From assembly GCA_907165275.2 (NCBI GenBank), contig OU015659.1, positions 5,870,501 to 5,934,500 of the forward strand: a stretch of DNA of 64,000 bases. The letters run 5' to 3'. The DNA is from Zygaena filipendulae. Lineage: Eukaryota; Arthropoda; Insecta; Lepidoptera; Zygaenidae. This document shows positions 12,201 to 24,200 of this stretch, piece after piece. Position 1 is the first letter of the stretch. Every line of letters begins with the position of its first letter. Position numbers and translations under genes: made by a program. The notes beneath the pieces are model-generated. The model had not been told where the DNA came from and ran no database searches. It was given only the letters and a program-made list of their open reading frames with translations.

Positions 12201-15200
12201 AAATATTTGTGCTAGTAAGACTAGTGCTTGTAGGTATTTGTTGTATACGTGTATTGTAATTCGTGAATGTTCTGTCAAATAAAGTTATTTCAATTCATTT
12301 CAAAGTTTCTCTGTTTATCTATTGATGTACCTACGACGAATTTCGAATTTAGATAAAATTAATGTGTTTATCACAATTCCTAGTCATATATAAATAAAAA
12401 TTCTCTGTTAATATTGATGAATGACTTTTGAATATAAGATAGGTAAATAAGTAATCATAATTTTTTGGTGATTCTGAAACAACTATGAAGAAAAACAATA
12501 GTCTTTATATTTTATTTAGTTTTATATAATATGGAACACTTCAAGGGAGTATATTTGGTCCGATTTTGTTTCTTTGATCATTAAATGAACGTCACAATTG
12601 ATAAGCATGGGTATAGGCAGGTAAAAGGGTAGTTTAATATACTTAATACCTTAATGCGAAACGTGATAATAGGAATTACTTTAACAAAAATGTGGATGTA
12701 GCAAGCGGGTCGTAAAAAATGTTATTCCATCAGGACCGATGACAAATGAGGTAGCGACGTCCGACACGCCGCCGCAAAGGCCGATTTGCTCCACGATTAT
12801 CCCCCGCTTTATGTATCTACGCCACAGACTTTGCAAAAATATACAGCACAAGCTATTGTACCTAGCTTGCCGTGCGGAGAAGAGTCCAACGGCCGCACTT
12901 GGAGTCGTTGATTACTTAATTTTAAGTAAAGATTTTCAAAACAAAATTGCCGCAATTAGAGACGTTCATTAAATTCATGTTAATAGGCATTTAACTAAAT
13001 TTAACTTAATTAGTCATATGCCACGTCTCTGTGCCAATTTTGTTTAAAAATTTTTTACTAAAATTAAGTAAGCAATAATCATTAAACGATTCTCAGTGCG
13101 GCCGTAAACTGTAATGCAGTAGCTTTATTGTAGGTATATATGTATGTTTAATTATTTTTGTCAAATGTTATAATTATTATATAGTTAGAAAATAACAACG
13201 CGTAATAACGTTAAATGGCGACTGATGCTTAGCGCTTTGTATATCAAAGTACTTACTTACCTGATTATAATTTGGATTAGTTTTTGGTATTGAAAAGACA
13301 TGTTTTTTTGGATCCAATGACAAATAATGTAATGAAATGAAATAACTTTATTGTATACCCACAAATATGTGACTTAATACTACTAAAATTTATAAATATG
13401 AGGCTACAATTGGCGAACTAATCACTAATAAGTGATCTCTACCAGGCTACCCTAAATATGTATTTACAAATATGTATAGGTGCTTAAGTTTTTAAAACAC
13501 TATACGCATGTCAGCCGGCTTACTCTTGACCTAATCGAGTAAGGGCCACACTCTTGACGCAATTGAGTTAGGTTCAAATCGAAAACACAATCGAGCTCGA
13601 ATCGAAATATAAGATCGCAGGATCGAAAACTGAAAAGGAATCAAATTTTGCTACTTTTGAAGCTCTATCGAAGCTGTCTGCTGTATCAAATTTATCTGTC
13701 AAATTTCTCGATTTCATGAAATTCTCAACGAAAACGATTTTCAACGATTTGTCGGACGTTATCGAAAGATTAACACGATTCCAAATATTATAATTTCAAT
13801 TGATTTCAATCAGCAGGGCAATTATGTAACTTTTGTTGCTATCATATTTCAGTTTTAATCAGAAAAATAGTGATTATGACTAATTAATCATGTTTAGACA
13901 GCTTCAACTTTTGAAGTATTGTTATATTCGCTGATTGCTAGATATTGAAGGTGTCAAAACGTGCATATTGTAATCGCAAAACCGCCATATTTTTGATTGC
14001 AACCGAAAAATTCTAGAAACAAAAGTTACGTAATAGGTACAAAAGTACAAAAATGAGATCGAGGTGAAATCAAATCGAAGTCAAATCAAAATCAGTCTCA
14101 AATCATTTTCAAGACTTAGCTCCGACTCCCGAGTACAAAATATTATTTAACATTGCGCCCTCGCGGTGTCTGATCTTTCTGTGTCTGCGAACTACACTGA
14201 TTCTCTGGGGATTTCTTTTCATCGAGTCGTTACGGAGTTACATTGCAGCAATTTTTTATTATGTCGCTTCGGAAAATGTTATTTGCTATCTATATCGACA
14301 GTCAATCAGGGGTGTGATACCTATAGGTAGATACACTTTATATAGGAACAGGATACTTATAAAAGAACTTTTAAACCATTAATTGGTTTATAATGGGAAT
14401 GTATCGGGAATCGAGATGGATACTTAGGTATATTTTCGTATACGTTTCATGAAAAAGTATTTTTATTTTGGTAACCGAGTCGTACATAAATTAACTTATT
14501 TTTCGTCGAACATGAAGTAAGGTAGGTAAGAGACGACACCTAAATGACCCTCGAGGGTGATTAAGAGCTTGAAAATCCGTTGTGAATTAAATCAATATTT
14601 ATTTTACAACGGTTTCGTTGAAGTAGATTCCGTCCCCGTCGTCGCCCGTCCCTGTGGTGTTCACAAGATTTGTCAACACAAAATAAACGCTTATTTTAAA
14701 AACAATAATCTATTCTATAATATTTTCTTTGGTTATTAATATTATACAAAGGTTGTTTTTGCAGGAGCTGGCTAACATTTACATTTTATAATATAATATC
14801 TATTATATAATATATTATGCACTAGTGTCTTATCTTTAGTCATGGTAGATAATAGTAAAGAAAAAATATATACCTACTGCCAAAATAAGTCGGGTACCTT
14901 CTGTGTACATCATAATAATATGCCATATTATGCCATAACATAACTTTATAATAACCATAACCATAGATAATATAATACTATACTAGTATAACGTAGAATC
15001 AAATTTATAGCAAACTAGCTGTCCCCGCGGTTTCACCCGCGGTATTTTCGGAGTTCCCGTGGAAATTTTGGAATAAAAAGTACCCTATGTTACTCAGGAC
15101 TACCGTAGCTTCCTAAAGGTGAAAGAATTTTCAAAATCGGTTCAGTAGATCCAGAGGTTATCCCCTACAACGTCACAATTCACAAACTCAAAATTCACAA

Positions 15201-18200
15201 ACTTTCCCTGTTTATAATATTAGTATAGATATAGGTACATATCTCTTAGATAAAATATATTTTCATTGCGAATACTTTATCGTCTGCAAATGATAAGTTT
15301 GGCATTCTCCAAGGTAGGTACTCATAACTACACTCTTGCAATATTTATCAATTTTGGAATGAAATAAGTATTTTAAAAAGATTTAAAATTAATGTCGAAA
15401 ACTTCATTCGTTAGATAACTACTTAGTGTCTGCAGATATGCCATAGTTATTGCAATACCTTGTTGACAAATCTCTCAATGAATTGGCAAAAATATGTAAG
15501 TATTTGAATTTTTAAGGTCATCCAATCACTTTATATCTACCATTTTTTGGCAAATTATTCGATATATTTAAGAATAATATAATATTTAAGAATAACATCT
15601 ATTCTTTTGATACTACATACTCGTTTATGCGTTGATATAAATTCATATATTTATCAAAGTTTATATAATTTATATAAACTTGAATGTCGAGTGTCCAGTG
15701 GGACCTGAAGAGGCTGGATCTGAAGGAAGTGCACCAAAGGCAAAAATGGCGCTCAATAATTACGAAAGTCGACCTCGTGTGACGACAGTGCGAGGTAGAA
15801 GCAGATCATTAGATATCATACCTTCCCACCAGTCGTTTTTCATTGCAAATTTGCAACCGAAAAATGATAGAAATAAAAGTTACATCTTAATAGCCCCACA
15901 GATAAAACGTAAAAGATTGATAGATGAAATTTGATTCATTGCCTGGAAGCGAACCACCACCCTATGAATAAGAGGCGAGGATTCCACAGCCCGGTAATAT
16001 AAACCGTATTACTTTAGACTATTTAAGTACCTCGTCATTTAACGGTGCCTCCTGCTAAATAATACCTATGCTACTTAAGCCTTAAACAATTAAGCTTTAA
16101 GCCTTAAAGCCGTAAGCCAAAAGAATAAACTGAAATTTCACTATAAGTAATTCAATTAAATGGTTACGAGTAATAAAAATTCATGCCAGGGATACATTTT
16201 ATTTTCAGATTACTTAAGGATTTGTACCTACTAATAAAACTTTACGCTTTCCCGGTAATTGCCAAAGAATATAAAATACCTGCTTATCTACCATAATAAT
16301 TAACTTTACTGCCATGCACGATAATTATGAGTTATCTATGTAGGTACCTATAGGTAATAAATCTACAAATTAAACTTTCTCAGAAATAACAGCTTGCAGT
16401 TTACATTGGCGTTGGTGTTAAGTAGTTACTTTACACACTGAAGATCCCGACTTCATTTATAAAATCTTTTTCCCGGAGCTTAATTACCTAATTGGAGAAA
16501 TAACTCATCTCACATAAACAAAAACAAAATGTTTACGATAGGTTACTATTATGATGTAGTACTTAAATGTTCATACAATAAAGCGTAGTACAGCACACAG
16601 TCAAGGCGAGAGACTTGCTAGGGTATCATTAGAGCAATTCAATCAGACAATTGGTGTTTCTCCGTTCCCGTCATGCTTTTCAAATTGGCCGTCGATTACG
16701 TTTCGATTGGTTGTGAATGTGTGGCCGCACGTGCGTACGACACTTATACACTTAAAGACATCATACGATGGGAACCAGCCAATGATAGGAGCCGATGTGG
16801 TGGGCTTGCCTCCCCACTACAACGATGGAATGCATGCGAGTCTCAGAACGGCACTGTTAAAAATAACCTATACGAATACGGCCTGTACCTATACCTGTTT
16901 AGCAAACGAGTATTCGAGGCCATTCATCGAGATGACGGCTGTTAGCTCATACGTGTGAAGTTGCTACCAAAGGTTGCTGCAGTACTGTAGGTGCCTCACT
17001 TAGCGCGGGTTATTAGTATAAGTAGGGACCCGATGAACGAAACTTCGATCACCGACCTCCATATAAATATTTACTTCCCTTTCAGCGATTGTCGATGCTG
17101 TCGTTGCTCCTGTTAAATAATCCTATATCACGAATGTGAGTTTGTTTGTTTGTTTATTTGTTACGCTTTCACGCAGTGACTACTCGAAGACTCGAGTTTC
17201 GCATAAGTACATGTTGTCAGGGAAGGACATACTTTTCATTGCAGAAATCCCGCGGGAACCCCGAAATTAAAGCGGCTGAAACCGCGGGGAGCAGCTAGTA
17301 GGTATCTAATAAATAATTGGAACTAATTCAAGAAACAGTCTAAAATTGGTGACATTTAAAGTAAATACCTATACGTACTTTGAAGTTTCACCCTGCGGAT
17401 GTTTACCAGAAAAAAATTAGGTGATAGATACTCGTGTGTTCTAGATAATACCCTACGTACGTATAGATACAATCTTGAAGTCATTCCAATCATAATATGT
17501 ACATGCGCCCGCGCAGCTGTTTCCCGCGTGGCAGGAACGTGACTTGAGTCTTGACATTGTGCTCTCGCGCCACCTAGCGTGATGCTCCGATGAAAAACGA
17601 TCTGACGAGCCGACACGCGGAGTGTGTGCTGTGCGTTATATTTGGGTGTTTATCAATCCATCCCGATAAACTTGAACCACTGATAGCTTTATTTGCACGG
17701 CAAAATTTATCAGATTCTTTGCATATTTTGCTTCGTATTATATCTTACTAACTCAACACGTTTAGGTCGTCTTATCAGAAAATACAAATACCTACATAGG
17801 TAATCCAATCAAATTAAGTAGGTACCATTTAAAAAAAGTTATTGAATGTTATAATTGAAATCTTATTTTATGTTTTAACTGAACACTGCCACGTACCGAC
17901 TTTGACAAATTACTATCTATCAATTGTATTGGTATGAAGGAGATGAAACATCATTACGACAGAAGTAGGTAGGTATAGATTTTAATAAATACAGGTTCGA
18001 CTCGTGGTCTAGTTCAAATAATACAAGAGTTTTATTATTGCTGTAATGAATGTTAAAGCTGTATCGAATGAGACAATTATCTCGATATTACAGATACTTA
18101 CATTATTTATTTTAGGTACCTACCTATTACAAATTTTGATTTATTTGTAAACAATAATATCTATAATATTACTTATTTTTGTTTGTTTTATTTTTACTGT

Positions 18201-21200
18201 ATGTGAGAGTGAATTTATTGTGAATTTACGCATTTCTTTTGCAGATGCTATCAAGGAGCAATGTCTAGAAGGAGGCGATCTCCTACAGAGGTGCTCGATG
18301 CCATTCCCAGTGCTCAGTTCTCCCGATATTTCTTTCGCTCTAAATCGGACAGAACTTGAAAAAAATTGTATGTTAGTATCAAATATCGCATTTATACAGT
18401 TTACTTGTTATAAAACATAAAGGATTATTTTTAATGAACTGATGGAAATTAAGTCTGTCCGTCTGCTTTTATGTTTTTATTCATGTACATTGTATCACTA
18501 CACAGTTGTACTGTAGCCTGATTTAAAATATAAGCTGACTTGAAATGTAATTTACGCCAATTGGTTTTCAAAAAGAGGAGTATGATATTGACACATTAAT
18601 TGCGGTGCCGCGGACACAGGCTTAGGTATCCTCACATTTTCATGCGGTTTTCACCAATAGATAGAGCGATTCAAAAGGAACGTTTATTTACTTTTAGTTT
18701 ATCCTGAAATTCCTGCGGAAACTCCGAATTTACCGTGGGTGAAACTCCGGGGAACAGCTAGTTGTAAATCTTTTGCAAATAAAAAATCGATAGCTGAATT
18801 TAATTATTCCACGCAAATTCACCCACGTTTTTTTTGGAATTCCCGCGGTAACCCTGAGATAAAGAGTACTTTATGTCCTGACTGAAATTTTATAACGACC
18901 GGTTGAAAAGTTAAGACATAAACGCGTAACAAAAGTCAAAACACAAACAAACTCACATTTAATTTAGTTGTAATTTAGACTTTTTAATATTAGTTAGGAT
19001 TGCATGACATCAACGCAAAGTTAGAAATTAAATAGCTATAGTGTACGTATTCAAAAATTCAATTTTATTTAGAATTTTGATAAATTTAAATTCTGAGAGA
19101 TGAGATTGTAGGTACGTGGCCAAAGTTGGGAGAGAATTTCCCGGTTTTTATTTCATTATTCAGTCGGTATTCATACAAACATTAAGTTACCGGAATTGAT
19201 GAGCTAGATATTTTTTTAATTTTCATTAAAGTTCGTTTCAACTTCGTAACTTGAGTAACTTTTGCTAAAGACTCGCCGGGGAGCGTTGCAGTCATTGCAA
19301 CTTCAACCGTTCCGAACGCACACAGTTGGCTCATCTTAATTTAGTATTCTTGTTTGCGGTAAATAGCAATTTAAAACTAGCTCCACAGCTGAATAACTTG
19401 AATACAGGAATATAGTTGAAATCAAATAGCATAATGCCTACATATTATTACCTACTAGCTATTTTCCTTGTAGTTTAACCCGTGTGATTTTCAAGTATCC
19501 CTCGGGAATCCATCAGGTCTAACCGCCGCACTCAGAGTCGACTTTAATGATTACTTAGTTAAGTATTGATTTTTAAAACAAAACTGTCGCAAAGATTAAT
19601 AAATTATTTTTTATTGGCATTTAATGAGATGTAACTTAATTAGTTAAATGACAATTAACATTAATTTATTAAACTTATCTGATTGCGACAGTTTTGTTTT
19701 AAAAATCAATACTTAACTAAGTAATCATTAAAGTCGACTCTGAGTGCGGCCGTAAAAGTGTCCTTTGTGTTAATTTATGATATTATATGTATTAATGTAT
19801 TAATCACACAATTGTTAGTAATAGAACTGCATTCAGCGAACGCAAAGTGATGCAATTGCACGGGTGGTGAAACTAGCTTACGACGTAGGTATTTTATGCC
19901 TTATCTACTCAAGTCATTAAAATTAACATACATGTTGTCCAGGGTACAAAACCCAGGGTTTTACCCGAGTTAATTTGAGGAAAAAACTATACCTATAACT
20001 AAAATACATTCCGCAGCTCGTACGCAATGGAAGCTCACAAAAGGATTTTTTTTTTCCGTTTTAGCAAAAAATTTTTTATTGCTGCTCCGCTCTTGTTGGT
20101 CTTAGCGTGATGAAATATAGCCTATAGCCTTCCTAATAAATGGGTTATCTAATACTGAATGAATTTTTCGAATCAGGTAGTTCCTGAAATTAGCGTGTTC
20201 ATGCAAACAAACTCTTCAGCTTTACATTAGTATAGATTCACCCGGGAACTTCCTAAATTAACGCGGGTAAAACCACTGAGCTTGTATTGAATTTAAGCAA
20301 AACTGACCCTCCATACATATACTAACGTTAGTTTTGATCAAAGTTGTCAACAAATTTACGTACATTTTCCAACTGACCAAAATGTCAACAATACAATAAT
20401 TTGCCAACCGTTTAAAACAAGTTTAAGATCACATTCTGGCCTAACAAACTTAACTCATAATTTGTAGCTTATCCAATATTTTATCTAACTGACACTGGCA
20501 TGAATAGTGCGACTATTTAACCAAGGCGTCTGGTGCCACATTACAAAAAAAAGAAGAGAAAAAATTATAGCCATATTAAATCTTGTATCTTTATTTCAGC
20601 GAACTCCGCGCCGGAATAAGATGCATCAACAACTACACTAATATATGCATGGACAGTAACGAGAAAGCGCTGTTCATGCAAGTGTACTCCGGTATCACTG
20701 ACGTTGTCAACGATCTGTGCTCGCCAGGGCAGTACCAGTCCGATTATTTGAAGCACGCGGATTGTGTGAATAAAGTGCGCCCAAAGTACGAAGTGTGCAG
20801 TGAAAAGTATTCCGCGACCCTGCAACGGCTAAATAAAAATCCAACCACGAGTCCCGCCAATGGTGATTTCCTTTCCACATTCTGTTGGTAAGTTTACATT
20901 GGTTTGCTTTTTTTTAAGGACTAAAAACAAAAAATGGCATTTTGTATAGGTGACGAAATTGAATTGAATTGAATTGAATGGAATTGATAAACTTTATTTG
21001 ACATAACACAAAGATTTACAGCATACGTATACAACAAATAAAGATATATAACAAGTATTGAGGGTTCGCTTCTCAACCGACGGACAGACGCCGCCGGCCG
21101 AACAGATCTGTAGGCGGACTCTACCCGACGGCTGAGAAACGGACACCTATACTTAAAATAACGGAAACACTTAAAATCATATTGTTCTGATCATTTCTCA

Positions 21201-24200
21201 CATTAGAACATTAATATATGAGATCGCGTCTCTATCGTCTCGATTTCATTAAATTGTCAATAAAAACAATCCATTTTTATTGACTTGTCGGACGCCATCT
21301 TTAGACCAATACGATTTCAATTCGAAGTCAAATCAAAATCGGAATCAGCCTCAAATCATGTTACCTATTTAAAAATTGACGTCGAAAATTGACGACAATT
21401 TTCATTGAGTAGACGTAATTCGTACTTAAACCTACGATAGTTTTTAAAAACCTGACTATATTTATCGAAACCACTACTAAACTACTACTACTGACTACTA
21501 ATTCTTCATATCATTCTTAATGAAAGGATAATTGATTTTTTTAAAATGAGCGTCAGAGTTAATAGAAAATTAACACTAAATACCTACGTTACATTTTCTG
21601 GTTCTATTTCGGTAAATTCATTCCGAAATATCATGGTTTTCCTTGTTCGAGGAACCTGCAAAATAAAATCTTCTTAACTTTTTTTCCTTTCGAAATCGAT
21701 ACGATTCATATGAGTACTTATTTTTTTAATACGCGTTATTAGTTATAATGATTTCATAAACTTTAGTCGATTGTAATTCAAACTGTCCTCGCTGGCTGGC
21801 AAATTAAACTGTCACAAAACTTGGGAGCTCTCCAGTCCCGGCGAGCAAGTTCAAAGACACGCCCCGGAGTCTTGAATATTGAATAGCCTTCGTTAATAAA
21901 ATATTTGCGAGAATAGAATCATCCGGTCTAATTAGGTGTAGGGGATTTGATTTGATTTCAAATTTTGTATTTGCATGTTATCGGCGAGCTATTCAACCCA
22001 TTTGACAAGCCCTATCAGGGCCCTTATTCACTATGACCATAACGCGTCTCGTTGAGAGAAGGTCCACTTAAATTGCTTTTCCCTCGTGTTCAAAGAAGTT
22101 TCACTTTAAAAAAACCTTCACAATGTTTCTTTTGTCATAAAGGATATAAATTTCTTATACATATTTTTGCATCTGGAGCGTTTGGGATTGTGTTTTTGGC
22201 AAGTGATGTTGTTGATCGTAGTGAATAAGGGCTCAGCTGTTCTGCGGTTGAACCATTTTCGCTACAGAGCTTGGATTACCAAAAACCAGACCGCGAGGTC
22301 GTGGAAAGTCTTTTCTCATATATAATAGACAAATATAAGTACCTACCTATCTATAAGTTACCTGTCATTAAATTATGATATACAATTTCTTCCATTCACC
22401 AGAAGCGTCATCGAATTAATGCTAAGCACACCGAAACTCCATTTAAGATGTTACTACACGTATTTTGGAGGTGTAATGGCGCTGGCGTCATGATTTAAAT
22501 AAAAACCGGCCAAGTGCGTGTCGGACTTCGCACATTCAGGGCTCCGTATCAAATATAAAATATAAGAGCTGTCTGTACGTGCCGTAGCCGAAGCAGAACA
22601 ATGAGGAGCATCGCTTATGTGCTACGCGTTTAACCACAAAATAAAGTTGGTTTTAACAACGAAAATTATAGAATTTCAAAGAAAACCATCGAGCCATCAA
22701 TATTTTGGTATTTGTTGGTAAAATATACGTAATAATAAATATAAGATATCGCCAAGTTTTAAGTTAATAGGTCAAGGAAAAGTTGGAAAATACTTCGGTA
22801 CAAAATATTGTAAAAAAAAGCTGACCTTGCAGGCGGCTTCTCATGCCTTTGTTTTCCGATGTTTTTAAAACAAAAAAAAACACCTTTTACTACTCAATGA
22901 GCTCTATTTAACGATACCCCACTCGATTTGGTATATCTAAAAATTGTTTATTTTGTGCCCCCCTTTAGCTGTATGGGACCTCTTAGAAATCCTTATAAAT
23001 ATTTTTTGACAATTTTTATAGCTTTGGGTCATGAATATACGTATACTGTACAAAGAAGACTGTAACTTCTACCGTATGACTGTAAAACTCGTGCGATATA
23101 CGAAGGACGGACGGACGGACACGCGAGTGACAGCAATAGGGCTCCGCTTGGACCCTTCGAGTACGGAACCCTAAAAAGTTCATTACGCAGTATTTCCTTC
23201 AAATTTTCCTTAATTCTCTTTTCGCCATTAACTTTCTTAAATTCCATTATAACAGCACAGATTAAAGGCGCTTTTGGAATTGTAATTTTTTTCTCCAATA
23301 CATACCTACAATAATGATAATATTTTCACAATTTGCGACAATTCAATCCATAATTTAATAGTAGTAGTGGAAAGAAAGTTAAAATCTGAAATTAATATCG
23401 CTCTGAGCCATAAGACCGCCGATTGTTACACCTTGTAGTAAAATTGTTTTTGTTATTGTTTATTTTAAGTGGTGTTCAATAAAGAGTTTATTATTATTAT
23501 TATTATTAATAGTTTTAGTTTCCGGAAAAATTATTCCATATTTTAAATAATTATAGGTATGTAATTATTTAAAATTTATTAATTAATTATGTATATTTAT
23601 TGATATAATATATATTGTGTTCAATCCTCAAAACAATTTAGTTGAAAGTTTTTTCTAAGTTCAACCAGCTTGAATTTTTGTTAGAATTTTCCACCCCCAT
23701 GATTAAAAGTTAGATGTACCTAGTATTTTCGTATGTTTGAATTTATTTTACACATAGTTATATCTAGAGTGTTACGTGTTAGAGTTTATTAAATTGTGTT
23801 TGTATGTTAGTACGTGTATACATACAAACACAATTTAATGTGTCGCACTTCCACTGCTTCCACACTCCAGTAATAATAACTCAAGTCAACAATAGCACGA
23901 TTTACCGTGACAATAGGTACGGCCATAGTATTATAATTATTATCTGTGGTACGGCCAATGAAGAGAGTTGCAACTTCCGTTCGTAAAGTTCCAATACTAA
24001 CAATTAGCTTTTCACACATGCGAAGAAGCTTTGTTTTTAAATATTCGTTCTTTATTTATCTACAAAAATTTTGTCAGCATTTTACCCTCAGAAGAATTGT
24101 ACCAATCAGGTCGATGACGTCCGATAGGAAGGTAGAAGAGCAATGGAAACCCAACGATCATTGTTTGCGATTGCGACGAATTATGAATGTGGGTCCATCC

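Noticed and set aside
18368..18373. GTATGT as the exon 2 donor
   Set aside because: It leaves a phase that puts exon 3 into a stop after six codons, whereas GTTAGT at 18372 keeps the frame and joins cysteine-rich sequence sensibly.
20565..20825. 86-codon minus-strand frame
   Set aside because: It is the antisense shadow of exon 3.
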